Shown here: positions 44,686-54,938 of the stretch, in pieces
How the letters are laid out: every line of letters starts with the position of its first letter
How positions within the stretch are numbered: position 1 is the stretch's first letter
Assembly (NCBI RefSeq): GCF_014648195.1
Contig: NZ_BMQQ01000004.1
Coordinates: 46,851 to 110,850, forward strand
Direction: 5' to 3'
Source: Streptomyces purpureus
Lineage (GTDB): Bacteria > Actinomycetota > Actinomycetes > Streptomycetales > Streptomycetaceae
Length of the DNA stretch: 64,000 nucleotides
Notes under the pieces: model-generated
Told to the model about the DNA's origin: nothing
The model's input: the letters and a program-made list of their open reading frames with translations, nothing else
The model's database searches: none
Program-made: the position numbers and the translations under genes

Positions 44686-46026
44686 GTGATCTCTCGAATC
44701 GATCTGCGCGGCGACGCCCTCCCCGAGGGTGGCGCACTGCGCGACCTGCTGCCCCGTGCCGAGTTCGACGTGGAAGCCGCCCTGGAGAAGGTGCGGCCCA
44801 TCTGCGAGGACGTACGCCATCGTGGCTCGGCGGCGGTGATCGAGTGGGGGGAGAAACTCGACGGGGTGCGCCTCACGTCGGTCCGGGTGCCCGTGGAGGC
44901 CCTCACCGACGCCCTCGACCAACTGGATCCGGCCGTCCGCGCCGCGCTGGAGGAGTCCATCCGCCGCGCCCGCCTGGTCCACCGCGAGCAGCGCCGCACC
45001 ACCCACACCACCCAGGTCGTGCCCGGCGGCACGGTCACCGAGAAGTGGGTCCCGGTCGAGCGCGTGGGCCTCTACGTGCCCGGCGGCCGGTCCGTCTATC
45101 CGTCCTCCGTCGTCATGAACGTCGTCCCGGCCCAGGAGGCCGGCGTCGAGGGCGTCGCCATCGCCTCGCCCCCGCAGAAGGAGTTCGGCGGCCTGCCGCA
45201 CCCCACCATCCTGGCCGCGTGCGCGCTGCTCGGCGTCGACGAGGTGTACGCCGCCGGCGGCGCCCAGGCCATCGCCATGTTCGCGTACGGCACCGAAGGC
45301 ACCGAGGACGAGGCCGGCTGCGCCCCGGTCAACCTTGTCACCGGCCCCGGCAACATCTACGTCGCCGCCGCCAAGCGCCTCCTCAAGGGCCGCATCGGCA
45401 TCGACGCCGAGGCCGGCCCGACCGAGATCGCGATCCTCGCCGACGACACGGCCGACCCGGTCCACGTCGCCGCCGACCTGATCAGCCAGGCCGAGCACGA
45501 CCCGATGGCCGCCGCCGTCCTGGTCACCGACTCCGAGGAGCTCGCCGCCGCCACCGAGCGGGAGCTCAAGACCCAGGTCGCCGCGACCAAGCACGTCGAC
45601 GACCGGATCGTCCCCGCCCTCGCGGGCCGGCAGTCCGCGATCGTCCTCGTCAACGACCTTGAGGACGGCCTCAAGGTCGTCGACGCGTACGCCGCCGAGC
45701 ACCTGGAGATCCAGACCGCGGACGCCGCTGCCCGCGCCGAGCGGGTCCGCAACGCCGGCGCGATCTTCGTCGGCCCCTGGGCCCCGGTCTCCCTCGGCGA
45801 CTACTGCGCCGGCTCCAACCACGTCCTGCCCACCGGCGGCTGCGCCTGCCACTCCTCGGGCCTTTCCGTGCAGTCCTTCCTGCGCGGCATCCACATCGTC
45901 GACTACACCCGCGACGCCCTCGCCGAGGTCACCCACCACGTGGTGACGCTGGCCGAGGCCGAGGACCTGCCCGCGCACGGCGCCGCCCTCAAGGCGAGGT
46001 TCGGATGGAAGGTCCCCCAGCAGTGA
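44686..46026 (+). CDS. hisD: Histidinol dehydrogenase
   Basis: Catalyses the last two steps of histidine synthesis, histidinol to histidine with two NAD+. 446 aa with the family signature segments [19 protein letters not shown]-like [32 protein letters not shown], and AAEHLEIQT carrying the catalytic Glu-His region. The GTG at 44686 lies seven bases after GAGAAT, so a leaderless start is likely. First gene of the his operon; hisC overlaps its stop as GTGA. Confidence 0.96.
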   Translation: MISRIDLRGDALPEGGALRDLLPRAEFDVEAALEKVRPICEDVRHRGSAAVIEWGEKLDGVRLTSVRVPVEALTDALDQLDPAVRAALEESIRRARLVHREQRRTTHTTQVVPGGTVTEKWVPVERVGLYVPGGRSVYPSSVVMNVVPAQEAGVEGVAIASPPQKEFGGLPHPTILAACALLGVDEVYAAGGAQAIAMFAYGTEGTEDEAGCAPVNLVTGPGNIYVAAAKRLLKGRIGIDAEAGPTEIAILADDTADPVHVAADLISQAEHDPMAAAVLVTDSEELAAATERELKTQVAATKHVDDRIVPALAGRQSAIVLVNDLEDGLKVVDAYAAEHLEIQTADAAARAERVRNAGAIFVGPWAPVSLGDYCAGSNHVLPTGGCACHSSGLSVQSFLRGIHIVDYTRDALAEVTHHVVTLAEAEDLPAHGAALKARFGWKVPQQ

Positions 46027-47129
46027 CCGGCATCGACGACCTTCCCATCCGGGACGAACTGCGCGGCAAGTCGCCGTACGGCGCCCCGCAGCTCGACGTG
46101 CCCGTCCAGCTGAACACCAACGAGAACCCCTACCCGCTGCCCGAGCCGCTCGTCGCGCGGATCGCCGAGCGGGTCACCGAGGCCGCCCGCGGCCTCAACC
46201 GCTACCCCGACCGGGACGCCGTCGAGCTGCGCACCGCGCTCGCCGCCTACCTCACCCGGACCGGAAAGCACCCGGTTTCCGTAGGAAACGTCTGGGCCGC
46301 CAACGGCTCCAACGAAGTCCTCCAGCAACTGCTGCAGACCTTCGGCGGACCCGGCCGTACGGCCATCGGTTTCGAGCCGTCCTACTCGATGCACGCGCTG
46401 ATCGCGCGCGGCACCGGCACCGGCTGGATCTCCGGACCCCGTAACGACGACTTCCGCGTAGACCTCGCCGCCGCCGAGAAGGCGATCGCCGAGAACCGGC
46501 CGGACGTCGTCTTCATCACCTCGCCCAACAACCCCACCGGCACCGCGGTGGAGGCCGAGACGGTCCTCGCGCTGTACGAGGCCGCCCAGGCCGCCAAGCC
46601 GTCCCTGGTGGTCGTGGACGAGGCCTATGTCGAGTTCAGCCACCGCGACTCGCTGCTGCCGCTCATCGAGGGCCGCCCGAATCTGGTGATCTCCCGCACG
46701 ATGTCCAAGGCCTTCGGCGCCGCGGGGCTCCGCCTGGGCTACCTCGCCGCGCACCCGGCCGTGGTCGACGCCGTGCAGCTCGTACGGCTGCCGTACCACC
46801 TGTCGGCCGTCACCCAGGCCACCGCGCTGGCCGCCCTGGAGCACACCGACACCCTCCTCGGCTACGTGGAGCAGCTGAAGTCGGAACGGGACCGGCTGGT
46901 CACCGAGCTGCGGGCGATCGGCTGCGAAGTCACGCCGTCCGACGCGAACTTCGTCCAGTTCGGGAAGTTCGACGACTCCCACGCCGCCTGGCAGCGGATC
47001 CTCGACCAGGGCGTCCTGGTCCGGGACAACGCCGTACCGGGATGGCTGCGGGTCACCGCCGGCACCCCCGAAGAGAACGACGCGTTCCTCGATGCGGTTC
47101 GCGCAATCAAGAAGGAGCAGAGCTCATGA
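46023..47129 (+). CDS. hisC: Histidinol-phosphate aminotransferase
   Basis: PLP-dependent class II aminotransferase making histidinol phosphate. 368 aa with [13 protein letters not shown] near the N-terminus, [21 protein letters not shown] and the PLP lysine in [18 protein letters not shown] chose the GTG at 46023, which overlaps the hisD stop by four bases and has GGAAGG upstream, rather than an ATG six codons earlier. hisB overlaps its stop as ATGA. Confidence 0.95.
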   Translation: MTGIDDLPIRDELRGKSPYGAPQLDVPVQLNTNENPYPLPEPLVARIAERVTEAARGLNRYPDRDAVELRTALAAYLTRTGKHPVSVGNVWAANGSNEVLQQLLQTFGGPGRTAIGFEPSYSMHALIARGTGTGWISGPRNDDFRVDLAAAEKAIAENRPDVVFITSPNNPTGTAVEAETVLALYEAAQAAKPSLVVVDEAYVEFSHRDSLLPLIEGRPNLVISRTMSKAFGAAGLRLGYLAAHPAVVDAVQLVRLPYHLSAVTQATALAALEHTDTLLGYVEQLKSERDRLVTELRAIGCEVTPSDANFVQFGKFDDSHAAWQRILDQGVLVRDNAVPGWLRVTAGTPEENDAFLDAVRAIKKEQSS

Positions 47130-47719
47130 GCCGCGTAGGACGGGTCGAGCGCACCACCAAGGAGACCTCCGTCGTCGTCGAGATAGACCTCGACGGCACC
47201 GGAAAGGTCGATGTGTCGACAGGTGTCGGCTTCTACGACCACATGCTCGACCAACTCGGCCGCCACGGCCTGTTCGACCTCACGGTCAAGACCGACGGCG
47301 ATCTGCACATCGACACGCACCACACCATCGAGGACACCGCCCTCGCGCTCGGCGCCGCCTTCCGGCAGGCGCTCGGCGACAAGGTCGGCATCTACCGCTT
47401 CGGCAACTGCACGGTCCCGCTGGACGAGTCCCTCGCCCAGGTCACCGTCGACCTCTCCGGCCGCCCCTACCTGGTGCACACCGAGCCGGAGAACATGGCG
47501 CCGATGATCGGCAGCTACGACACGACGATGACCCGGCACATCTTCGAGTCCTTCGTCGCCCAGGCCCAGATCGCGCTGCACATCCACGTCCCGTACGGGC
47601 GCAACGCCCACCACATCGTGGAGTGCCAGTTCAAGGCCCTCGCCCGCGCCCTGCGCTACGCCTCCGAGCGCGACCCGCGCGCGGCCGGCATTCTCCCGTC
47701 GACCAAGGGCGCGCTGTGA
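47126..47719 (+). CDS. hisB: Imidazoleglycerol-phosphate dehydratase
   Basis: Manganese-dependent dehydratase converting imidazoleglycerol phosphate to imidazole acetol phosphate. 197 aa, the monofunctional type without a phosphatase domain. Metal-binding motifs include [30 protein letters not shown] and [16 protein letters not shown]. The ATG overlaps the hisC stop by four bases. Histidinol-phosphate phosphatase must be encoded elsewhere. Confidence 0.96.
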   Translation: MSRVGRVERTTKETSVVVEIDLDGTGKVDVSTGVGFYDHMLDQLGRHGLFDLTVKTDGDLHIDTHHTIEDTALALGAAFRQALGDKVGIYRFGNCTVPLDESLAQVTVDLSGRPYLVHTEPENMAPMIGSYDTTMTRHIFESFVAQAQIALHIHVPYGRNAHHIVECQFKALARALRYASERDPRAAGILPSTKGAL

Positions 47720-47880
47720 ACGGCCTCTCGACCGTCCTGATCGTCGTCGGGCTGTTCCTCCTCGGTGGCGTGTACTCCTTCGTCAAGCAGCAGATGCCCA
47801 AGGGCCTGATCGTGCTCGTCTCCATCGGCGCCGCGATGTGCCTGGCGGCCGGGGTGCTGCGACTGGATGTGTGGTCATGA
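47716..47880 (+). CDS. Small two-helix membrane protein inside the his operon, 54 aa
   Basis: GTG at 47716 overlaps the hisB stop as GTGA, and its TGA overlaps the hisH ATG. The 54 residues form two hydrophobic segments (about 4-22 and 30-48) with a short basic loop (KQQMPKG). No family function is known to me. The double four-base overlap and clear helices make it a real gene. It is so tightly coupled that it must be translated with hisB and hisH, which suggests a link to histidine synthesis or an accident retained by coupling. Confidence 0.78.
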   Translation: MNGLSTVLIVVGLFLLGGVYSFVKQQMPKGLIVLVSIGAAMCLAAGVLRLDVWS

Positions 47881-48512
47881 CCAAGCGTGTCGTGGTGTTC
47901 GACTACGGTTTCGGCAACGTCCGCTCCGCCGAGCGGGCCCTCGCCCACGTCGGCGCCGACGTCGAGATCACCCGTGACTACGACAAGGCGATGAACGCCG
48001 ACGGGCTCCTCGTCCCCGGCGTCGGCGCCTTCTCCGCCTGCATGCAGGGGCTCAAGGACGCCCGCGGCGACTGGATCGTGGGCCGCAGGCTCTCCGGCGG
48101 CCGCCCGGTCATGGGTATCTGCGTCGGGATGCAGATCCTCTTCGCGCGCGGGATCGAGCACGGCGTGGAGACCGAGGGCCTCGACGAGTGGCCCGGCACG
48201 GTCGAGCCGCTGCGCGCCCCGGTCGTCCCGCACATGGGCTGGAACACCGTCGACGCCCCCGAGGGCAGCGAGCTCTTCGCCGGCCTCGACGCCGGGACCC
48301 GCTACTACTTCGTGCACTCCTACGCCGTACGCGAGTGGGGCCTGGAGGTCACCAACCCGGCGATGCGCGCGCCTCAGGTCACCTGGGCCACGCACGGCGA
48401 GCCGTTCGTCGCGGCGGTCGAGAACGGCGCGCTGTGGGCGACGCAGTTCCACCCCGAGAAGTCCGGCGACGCCGGCGCCCAGCTCCTCACCAACTGGATC
48501 GGAACGCTCTGA
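47877..48512 (+). CDS. hisH: Imidazole glycerol phosphate synthase, glutaminase subunit
   Basis: Class I glutamine amidotransferase supplying ammonia to HisF. 211 aa with the nucleophile cysteine in [11 protein letters not shown] and the His-Glu pair in [10 protein letters not shown]. The N-terminus [15 protein letters not shown] is typical of HisH. The ATG overlaps the preceding small ORF by four bases. Its partner hisF lies three genes downstream. Confidence 0.96.
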   Translation: MTKRVVVFDYGFGNVRSAERALAHVGADVEITRDYDKAMNADGLLVPGVGAFSACMQGLKDARGDWIVGRRLSGGRPVMGICVGMQILFARGIEHGVETEGLDEWPGTVEPLRAPVVPHMGWNTVDAPEGSELFAGLDAGTRYYFVHSYAVREWGLEVTNPAMRAPQVTWATHGEPFVAAVENGALWATQFHPEKSGDAGAQLLTNWIGTL

Positions 48513-49240
48513 TGTCCCGCACGCTTGAACTGCTTCCCGCCGTCGACGTCCGCGACGGCCAGGCCGTCCGGCTCGTGCACGGCGAGTCCGGTACGGAGAC
48601 CTCCTACGGCTCCCCGCTGGAGGCCGCCCTCGCCTGGCAGCGCGCGGGCGCCGAGTGGCTGCACCTGGTCGACCTGGACGCCGCGTTCGGCACCGGCGAC
48701 AACCGTGCCCTGGTCGCCGAGGTGACCGCCGCGATGGACATCAAGGTCGAGCTCTCCGGCGGCATCCGCGACGACGCCACGCTCGCCGCGGCCCTCGCCA
48801 CCGGCTGCACCCGGGTCAACCTCGGCACCGCCGCCCTGGAGACCCCCGAGTGGGTCGCCAAGGTCATCGCCGAGCACGGCGACAAGATCGCGGTCGGTCT
48901 GGACGTACGCGGCACGACCCTGCGCGGCCGTGGCTGGACCCGTGACGGCGGCGACCTGTACGAGACGCTGGCCCGGCTCGACTCCGAGGGCTGCGCCCGC
49001 TACGTCGTCACCGACATCGCCAAGGACGGCACCCTCCAGGGCCCCAACCTGGAGCTGCTGAAGAACGTCTGCGCCGCCACCGACAGGCCGGTCGTCGCCT
49101 CCGGCGGCGTCTCCTCGCTGGACGATCTGCGGGCCCTGTCCGCGCTGGTCCCGCAGGGTGTCGAGGGCGCGATCGTCGGCAAGGCGCTGTACGCCAAGGC
49201 GTTCACCCTGGAAGAGGCGCTCGCGGCGGTGGCGTCATGA
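48512..49240 (+). CDS. priA: Bifunctional HisA/TrpF isomerase PriA
   Basis: (beta/alpha)8 isomerase. It acts on ProFAR in histidine synthesis and, in actinobacteria, also on phosphoribosyl anthranilate in tryptophan synthesis. 242 aa with the two conserved aspartates in [14 protein letters not shown] and [14 protein letters not shown], and the phosphate loops ELSGGIRDD and [11 protein letters not shown]. The dual role is known from the family in Streptomyces and is supported by the absence of trpF from the trp genes in this window. The ATG overlaps the hisH stop by one base. Confidence 0.93.
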   Translation: MSRTLELLPAVDVRDGQAVRLVHGESGTETSYGSPLEAALAWQRAGAEWLHLVDLDAAFGTGDNRALVAEVTAAMDIKVELSGGIRDDATLAAALATGCTRVNLGTAALETPEWVAKVIAEHGDKIAVGLDVRGTTLRGRGWTRDGGDLYETLARLDSEGCARYVVTDIAKDGTLQGPNLELLKNVCAATDRPVVASGGVSSLDDLRALSALVPQGVEGAIVGKALYAKAFTLEEALAAVAS

Positions 49241-49632
49241 GCGAGGTGCGGCGTTTCCAGAGCGGCAGCCCCTGGGAGGACGCGTTCGGCTTCGCCCGCG
49301 CCGTCGCCGCGGGCGACCGGGTGATCGTCGGCGGCACGACGTCCTTCAAGGGCACCGTCCTGTACGGCGAGGGTGACCCGTACGAGCAGGCGAAGGTGGC
49401 CTTCACCTCGGCTCTTGAGGCCATCGCCGAGTTCGGGCTCACGGCGGACGCGGTCATCCGCACCCGCATGTTCCTGACGCACGTACGGGACATCGACGCG
49501 GTGGGCCGGGCCCACCAGGAGCTCTTCGACTCCGTACGCCCCGTGGCGACCCTGATGGTGGTCGAGGGCTTCGTCGACCCGCGCATCCTGGTCGAGGTCG
49601 AGATCGAGGCCTACCGAGGGGAGGGGCGATGA
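49237..49632 (+). CDS. RidA-family (YjgF/Rid) protein
   Basis: 131-aa Rid-family protein with a canonical trimeric-fold sequence: [38 protein letters not shown], and [25 protein letters not shown]. The arginine in IRTRM is where RidA-type deaminases bind the enamine/imine substrate. Family members deaminate reactive PLP-enzyme intermediates, which fits a site next to PLP-using HisC. The ATG overlaps priA as ATGA, and hisF overlaps its end. Confidence 0.88.
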   Translation: MSEVRRFQSGSPWEDAFGFARAVAAGDRVIVGGTTSFKGTVLYGEGDPYEQAKVAFTSALEAIAEFGLTADAVIRTRMFLTHVRDIDAVGRAHQELFDSVRPVATLMVVEGFVDPRILVEVEIEAYRGEGR

Positions 49633-50384
49633 CACTCGCCGTACGGGTCATTCCCTGCCTGGACGTGGACAACGGCCGCGTCGTCAAGGGCGTCAACTTC
49701 CAGAACCTGCGTGATGCGGGCGACCCGGTCGAGATGGCCAAGCTGTACGACGCCGAGGGCGCCGACGAGCTGACCTTCCTCGACATCACCGCCTCCTCGG
49801 GCAACCGGGAGACCACCTACGACGTGGTGCGCCGCACCGCCGAGCAGGTCTTCATCCCGCTCACGGTCGGCGGCGGGGTCCGGGCCGCCGAGGACGTCGA
49901 CAAGCTGCTGCGCGCGGGCGCGGACAAGGTCGGGGTGAACACGGCGGCGATCGCCCGGCCCGAGCTGATCCAGGAGATCGCTGAGCGGTTCGGCCGCCAG
50001 GTCCTGGTCCTCTCGGTGGACGCCCGGCGCACGGAGAGCGGTTCCTTCGAGGTCACCACGCACGGCGGCCGCCGGGGCACCGGCATCGACGCCGTGGAGT
50101 GGGCGCACCGCGCCGCCGAGCTGGGCGCGGGCGAGATCCTGCTGAACTCGATGGACGCGGACGGCACGAAGGACGGCTACGACACCGAGATGATCGCGGC
50201 CGTGCGCAAGCACGTCACGGTCCCGGTGATCGCCTCCGGCGGCGCCGGCCGGCTCGCCGACTTCCCGCCGGCCATCGAGGCGGGCGCGGACGCGGTCCTG
50301 GCGGCGTCCGTCTTCCACTTCGGCGACCTGCGGATCTCCGAGGTCAAGGGCGCGCTGCGGGAGGCGGGCCACCCGGTCCGCTGA
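49629..50384 (+). CDS. hisF: Imidazole glycerol phosphate synthase, cyclase subunit
   Basis: Cyclase half of IGP synthase, making imidazoleglycerol phosphate and AICAR from PRFAR with ammonia from HisH. 251-aa (beta/alpha)8 barrel with the catalytic aspartate in [16 protein letters not shown] and a second in [15 protein letters not shown]. The phosphate loops are [12 protein letters not shown] and [11 protein letters not shown]. Last gene of the his operon; a terminator follows. Confidence 0.97.
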   Translation: MTLAVRVIPCLDVDNGRVVKGVNFQNLRDAGDPVEMAKLYDAEGADELTFLDITASSGNRETTYDVVRRTAEQVFIPLTVGGGVRAAEDVDKLLRAGADKVGVNTAAIARPELIQEIAERFGRQVLVLSVDARRTESGSFEVTTHGGRRGTGIDAVEWAHRAAELGAGEILLNSMDADGTKDGYDTEMIAAVRKHVTVPVIASGGAGRLADFPPAIEAGADAVLAASVFHFGDLRISEVKGALREAGHPVR

Positions 50385-50398
50385 ACCGGCCGTTTCAA

Positions 50399-50428
50399 GG
50401 AGGGGGCCCCTGCGGGGGCCCCTTTCTT
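50399..50428 (+). terminator. Terminator after hisF
   Basis: A GGGGCCCC arm (50403-50410), four-base loop and second GGGGCCCC arm (50415-50422), extended by flanking wobble pairs and followed by a T-rich stretch. It starts 15 bases after the hisF stop. Confidence 0.8.
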
Positions 50429-50452
50429 CTTTCGCCATATCCACAGGATTAT

Positions 50453-50495
50453 TTGTGCAATTTCTGTTGCGCAAGTTTTCTTTCGTATCTACGGT
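50453..50495 (+). promoter_or_regulatory. Promoter and operator of the ArsR/MFS pair
   Basis: TTGCGC (50467-50472) and TACGGT (50490-50495) are exactly 17 bp apart; the ATG at 50503 then falls where transcription should start. Two near-identical palindromic octamers, TTGTGCAA (50453-50460) and TTGCGCAA (50467-50474), lie 14 bp apart, and the second covers the -35. This is a typical layout for autorepression by an ArsR-type protein. Confidence 0.6.
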
Positions 50496-50502
50496 CGTGG
50501 AC

Positions 50503-51087
50503 ATGACCTCGCCAGAGCGCCGGATCACCGATCTCGGCACCCTCAAGGCCATCTCGCACCCGCTGCGGATGCGCCTCTACCGCGCCCTCTTCGTGGCCCG
50601 CACCGCCACCGCCTCACAACTCGCCGACCAGGTCGACGAGGCCGTCTCCCTCGTCAGCTACCACCTGCGCAAGCTCGCCGACGGCGGCCTGATCGAGGAG
50701 GCCGAGACCCAGTCGGCCGACGGACGCGAGCGCTGGTGGCAGCCCAGCTCGTACGGCTTCAGCATCCACGACGAGGACCTCAAGGACGCCCCCGAACTCG
50801 CCGCGGCCAGCGCCGCCTTCGGCCGTACCCTCGGCGAGCAGCGCGCCGAGATGCACACCCGCTTCCTCGACGAACGGCACACCTGGTCCGACGCCTGGCG
50901 CTCCGCCGCGATCAGCTCCGAGTGGCTGCCCCGCCTCACCGCCGCCGAGCTCGCCGCCCTCGGCGAGGAACTGCACGCCGTCCTCAGGAAGCACGACCAG
51001 GCCGCCCGCGCAGCCGAAGCCGCCGGCGACACCGAGGGCCGCGAGAACGTCGCCGTCCACCTCCACGGCTTCCCCTACCGCTCATGA
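50503..51087 (+). CDS. ArsR-family winged-helix transcriptional regulator
   Basis: 194 aa with a winged helix at about residues 10-85: LGTLKAISHPLRMRLYRAL, ASQLADQVDEAVSLVSYHLRKLADGGL and the wing region AETQSADGRERWW. No metal-binding cysteine motif is seen, so it is likely a ligand- or state-sensing regulator rather than a metal sensor. The ATG at 50503 fits a leaderless transcript; a GTG two codons upstream is an alternative. The MFS gene overlaps its stop as ATGA, so the regulator most likely controls that exporter. Confidence 0.88.
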   Translation: MTSPERRITDLGTLKAISHPLRMRLYRALFVARTATASQLADQVDEAVSLVSYHLRKLADGGLIEEAETQSADGRERWWQPSSYGFSIHDEDLKDAPELAAASAAFGRTLGEQRAEMHTRFLDERHTWSDAWRSAAISSEWLPRLTAAELAALGEELHAVLRKHDQAARAAEAAGDTEGRENVAVHLHGFPYRS

Positions 51088-52325
51088 CGGCCACACTCGC
51101 CGCCCAGACGGCGACCCGCCCCGCCCACCGCGACCCCAACGTCCTGCGCTGGGTGGCCGCCTACACCGCCTCCACCCTCGGCGACAGCGTCTACCACCTC
51201 GCCCTGTCCTGGGCCGCCGTACGTGGCGGCACACCCGCCGAGGCAGGACTCGTCCTGGCCGTCAGCGCCGTGCCGCGCGCCCTGCTCATGCTCGGCGGGG
51301 GAGTGGTCGCCGACCGCTTCGGCCCGCGCCGGGTCGTCGTCGTCTCCGACACCGTCCGCTGCCTGGTGGTCCTCGCGGTGGCCGCCTCGCTGTTCCTCTC
51401 CTCACCCGGCCTGTGGTTCCTCGCCGCCGTCGCCCTCGTCTTCGGCTGCGTCGACGCCCTCTTCATGCCCGCCGTCGGCGCCCTGCCGCCCCGGATCGCC
51501 CCACGCGACCAGCTCGCCCGCGTCCAGGGCCTGCGCGGCCTCGCCTACCGGGCCGGCCTCGTCCTCGGCGCCCCGCTCGGCGGACTCGCCGTCGCCCTCG
51601 GCGGAGCGGCCGCGGCGTTCGGGACGGCCGCACTCCTCTTCGCGTTCTCCCTGCCCCTGCTCCTCGCCCTGCGCGTGGCCCCCCTGCCCGGGGACCAGGC
51701 CGCGAACGCCGGCGGCACCGCCGTACGCGACCTCGCCGACGGCCTGCGCTACATCCGGCGCCACCAGGTCCTCGGCCCGCTGATGATCGTCATCGCCCTC
51801 AGCGACCTCTGCTTCGTCGGCCCGCTCAACGTCGGCCTCGCGCTCCTGTCCGACGCGCGCGGCTGGGGCGCCGCCGGCATCGGCTGGGTCCTCGCGGGCT
51901 TCGGCACCGGAGCCGGTGCCGCCTCGCTCCTTTTGACCGTCAGGGGCCGGATACCGCGCGCCGGAGCCGTCATGGCCTGGACCATCACGCTCGGGGCGGT
52001 CTCCATCGCCGCCCTCGCGTACGTCCCCCTGCTCCCGGTCGCCGTAGCCGTCGCCCTCTGCGTCGGCCTGCTCGCCGGACTCAGCGGCGCCCTGTGCGGC
52101 GCGCTCACCCAGACCGAGTGCGACCCCGCCTACCTGGGCCGGGTCACCTCCGTCTCGCACTTCTTCAGCCTCGGCGTCGCCCCGCTGAGCTTCCCCCTCA
52201 CCGGCGCGGCCGTGGGCCTGTGGGGCCCCGGCCCCGTCTTCACCGCCAGCGCGGCGATCTGCGCGCTCGGCGGCGTGTACGCCCTGTCCGTACGGGCCCT
52301 GCGCCGGGCCGAACTGCCGCGCTAG
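51084..52325 (+). CDS. MFS transporter
   Basis: 413 aa with about 12 hydrophobic segments and the MFS loop GGGVVADRFGPRRVVVVSD between helices 2 and 3. The overall pattern resembles the enterobactin/macrolide-type MFS exporters often paired with ArsR-like regulators. It overlaps the regulator by four bases. The substrate is unknown. The pair interrupts the his gene set between hisF and hisI. Confidence 0.88.
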   Translation: MTATLAAQTATRPAHRDPNVLRWVAAYTASTLGDSVYHLALSWAAVRGGTPAEAGLVLAVSAVPRALLMLGGGVVADRFGPRRVVVVSDTVRCLVVLAVAASLFLSSPGLWFLAAVALVFGCVDALFMPAVGALPPRIAPRDQLARVQGLRGLAYRAGLVLGAPLGGLAVALGGAAAAFGTAALLFAFSLPLLLALRVAPLPGDQAANAGGTAVRDLADGLRYIRRHQVLGPLMIVIALSDLCFVGPLNVGLALLSDARGWGAAGIGWVLAGFGTGAGAASLLLTVRGRIPRAGAVMAWTITLGAVSIAALAYVPLLPVAVAVALCVGLLAGLSGALCGALTQTECDPAYLGRVTSVSHFFSLGVAPLSFPLTGAAVGLWGPGPVFTASAAICALGGVYALSVRALRRAELPR

Positions 52326-52331
52326 ACCCGC

Positions 52332-52967
52332 TCAGATCCCCAGCTGCTTCGTCTCGTGCAGCCGGTCGATCGCGTCCTTGTCACCCTCGATGTCCACCCG
52401 CGCAGCGTCCTGCCGGCCGAACGCGAACATGACCAGCTCACCCGGCTCACCGGACACCGTCACCACCGGCGTACCGCGGTGCGCCACCACCGTCTGCCCG
52501 TTCGGCCGGCGCAGCACCAGACCCACCGGCGCCCGGCGGCACAGCACCCTCGCCGACCGCTCAAGCCGCGCCCACAGCACGTCCGCGAAGACCGGGTCCA
52601 GCTCGCGCGCCGTCCAGTCCCGCTGCGCCCGCCGGACGTCCTCCGCGTGCACATAGAACTCGACCGTGTTCGCACCCTCGTCGACCTGTTTGATCGTGAA
52701 CGGGGACATCCGCGGGGGACCCGTACGGATGAGCTGGATCAGCTCCTCGTACGGCTTCGAGGCGAATTCGGCCTGCACCCTCTCCAGCCGCTCCTTGAGC
52801 ACCGGCAGCAGCACCCCGGCGGCCGCGTCGGGCCGCCTCTCGCGCACCACCACATGGGCCGCGAGGTCCTGGGTCTGCCAGCCGTCGCACAGCGTCAGGG
52901 CATCCGGGCCGGCCGCCTCCAACAGATCGGCGAGCAGAAGTCGTTCACGCTTGGCATGGGTCGACAT
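52332..52967 (-). CDS. TIGR03085-type DinB-like protein
   Basis: 211-aa protein of the actinobacterial TIGR03085 family, related to mycothiol-dependent maleylpyruvate-isomerase/DinB-like four-helix proteins. Recognisable parts are [26 protein letters not shown] with a metal-ligand-type histidine, and [16 protein letters not shown] with another. The ATG at 52967 is divergent from hisI across 84 bp. Function is unknown; metal- or mycothiol-linked chemistry is only a family-level guess. Confidence 0.82.
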   Translation of the reverse strand: MSTHAKRERLLLADLLEAAGPDALTLCDGWQTQDLAAHVVVRERRPDAAAGVLLPVLKERLERVQAEFASKPYEELIQLIRTGPPRMSPFTIKQVDEGANTVEFYVHAEDVRRAQRDWTARELDPVFADVLWARLERSARVLCRRAPVGLVLRRPNGQTVVAHRGTPVVTVSGEPGELVMFAFGRQDAARVDIEGDKDAIDRLHETKQLGI

Positions 52968-53051
52968 GCCCGCCAGCGTACGACCGCCGGGGCCGGTCCG
53001 CCCAGTGGACGCTCCGCCGTCGTTGTCCGTGGCCCACGGCACAATGGCGTC

Positions 53052-53411
53052 ATGACCAGCACGCCCAGCAATCTGGACCCGGCCATCGCCGCCCGCCTCA
53101 AGCGCAGCCCCGACGGCCTCGTGCCCGCCATCGCGCAGCAGTACGACACCGGCGAGGTGCTGATGCTGGGCTGGATGGACGACGAGGCCCTGCACCGCAC
53201 CCTCACGACCGGCCGCTGCACCTACTGGTCCCGCAGCCGCGGGGAGTACTGGGTCAAGGGCGACACCTCCGGCCACGTCCAGCACGTCAAGTCCGTCGCC
53301 CTCGACTGCGACGCCGACACCGTCCTGGTCAAGGTCGACCAGGTGGGGGCCGCCTGCCACACCGGTGCCCGCACCTGCTTCGACGCCGACGTCCTCCCGC
53401 TGGGAAAGTAG
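53052..53411 (+). CDS. hisI: Phosphoribosyl-AMP cyclohydrolase
   Basis: Zinc/magnesium enzyme of histidine synthesis that opens the adenine ring of PR-AMP. 119 aa, the stand-alone cyclohydrolase without the HisE domain. Metal-binding groups are visible in [15 protein letters not shown] and [12 protein letters not shown], and [17 protein letters not shown] is a family signature. The ATG lies six bases after CACAAT (53040-53045), suggesting a leaderless transcript. trpE starts four bases after its stop, linking His and Trp genes in one transcript. Confidence 0.95.
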   Translation: MTSTPSNLDPAIAARLKRSPDGLVPAIAQQYDTGEVLMLGWMDDEALHRTLTTGRCTYWSRSRGEYWVKGDTSGHVQHVKSVALDCDADTVLVKVDQVGAACHTGARTCFDADVLPLGK

Positions 53412-53415
53412 CCGC

Positions 53416-54915
53416 ATGGATCTCGACACCTTCCGCAAGCTGGCGGCCGATCGCCGCGTCATCCCGGTCAGCCGCAGGCTCCTCGCGGACGGCGACACCC
53501 CCGTCGGGCTCTACCGCAAGCTCGCCGCCGAACGCCCCGGCACGTTCCTGCTGGAATCCGCCGAGAACGGCCGCACAGCCCAGTTGTGGTCTCGCTACTC
53601 CTTCATCGGCGTCCGCAGCGACGCCACCCTCACCGTCAAGGACGGCCAGGCGCACTGGCTCGGCACCCCGCCGGTCGGCGTCCCCCTCGAAGGCGACCCG
53701 CTCAAAGCCCTGCGCGCCACCGTCGAGACCCTGCACACTCCCCGCGACCTCGTGGGGGGAATGCCGCCCTTCACCGGCGGCATGGTCGGCTACCTCGGCT
53801 ACGACATCGTGCGCCGCCTGGAGCGCATCGGCGAGAGCACCCAGGACGACCTGAAGCTCCCCGAGCTGACCATGCTCCTCACCAGCGACCTGGCCGTCCT
53901 GGACCACTGGGACGGCACGGTCCTGCTCATCGCCAACGCGATCAACCACAACGACCTCGACACCGGCGTCGACGAGGCCTACGCCGACGCCGTCGCCCGC
54001 CTCGACGCCATGGAGGCCGACCTCTCCCGCGCCGTGGCCCAGACCCCGGCCGCGCTGCCCGACTCCGCCCTGCCCGAGTACACCGCCCTGTGGGGCGGCC
54101 CCGCCTACCAGGACGCCGTCGAGGACATCAAGGAGCGCATCCGCGCCGGCGAGGCCTTCCAGGTGGTCCCCTCGCAGCGGTTCGAGACCCCCTGCACCGC
54201 CTCCGCGCTCGACGTCTACCGCGTCCTGCGGGCCACCAACCCGTCGCCGTACATGTACCTCTTCCGGTTCCAGAACGGCTTCGACGTCGTCGGCTCCTCG
54301 CCCGAGGCCCTGGTCAAGGTCGAGGACGGCCAGGCCATGCTCCACCCCATCGCCGGCACCCGGCACCGCGGCGCCACCCCGCAGGAGGACCACGACCTCG
54401 CCGAGGAGCTCCTCGCCGACCCCAAGGAGCGCGCCGAGCACCTGATGCTCGTCGACCTCGGCCGCAACGACCTGGGCCGCGTCTGCGAGCCCGGCTCCGT
54501 CGAGGTCGTCGACTTCATGTCGATCGAGCGGTACTCGCACGTCATGCACATCGTCTCGACCGTCACCGGCCGGGTCGCCCAAGGCCGCACCGCCTTCGAC
54601 GTACTCACCGCCTGCTTCCCCGCCGGCACCCTCTCCGGCGCCCCCAAGCCCCGCGCCATGCAGATCATCGAGGAGCTCGAACCCTCCAGGCGCGGCCTGT
54701 ACGGCGGATGTGTCGGATATCTCGACTTCGCCGGCGACTCCGACACCGCCATCGCCATCCGCACCGCCCTCCTCCGCGACGGCACCGCGTACGTGCAGGC
54801 CGGAGCGGGTGTCGTCGCCGACTCCGACCCCGTCGCCGAGGACAACGAATGCCGCAACAAGGCAGCCGCCGTACTCCGCGCCGTCCACACCGCCAACCGG
54901 ATGAACGGCGCCTGA
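53416..54915 (+). CDS. trpE: Anthranilate synthase component I
   Basis: Converts chorismate to anthranilate using ammonia from the glutaminase component encoded elsewhere. 499 aa; the N-terminal Trp feedback segment LLESAENG and the chorismate-binding core [23 protein letters not shown] and GRNDLGRV are present, with [12 protein letters not shown] near the C-terminus. The ATG is four bases after hisI. No leader peptide or attenuator could be seen before it, as expected if it depends on hisI transcription. Confidence 0.95.
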   Translation: MDLDTFRKLAADRRVIPVSRRLLADGDTPVGLYRKLAAERPGTFLLESAENGRTAQLWSRYSFIGVRSDATLTVKDGQAHWLGTPPVGVPLEGDPLKALRATVETLHTPRDLVGGMPPFTGGMVGYLGYDIVRRLERIGESTQDDLKLPELTMLLTSDLAVLDHWDGTVLLIANAINHNDLDTGVDEAYADAVARLDAMEADLSRAVAQTPAALPDSALPEYTALWGGPAYQDAVEDIKERIRAGEAFQVVPSQRFETPCTASALDVYRVLRATNPSPYMYLFRFQNGFDVVGSSPEALVKVEDGQAMLHPIAGTRHRGATPQEDHDLAEELLADPKERAEHLMLVDLGRNDLGRVCEPGSVEVVDFMSIERYSHVMHIVSTVTGRVAQGRTAFDVLTACFPAGTLSGAPKPRAMQIIEELEPSRRGLYGGCVGYLDFAGDSDTAIAIRTALLRDGTAYVQAGAGVVADSDPVAEDNECRNKAAAVLRAVHTANRMNGA

Positions 54916-54938
54916 CGCCGTAGGGGATAGTGGGGTAC

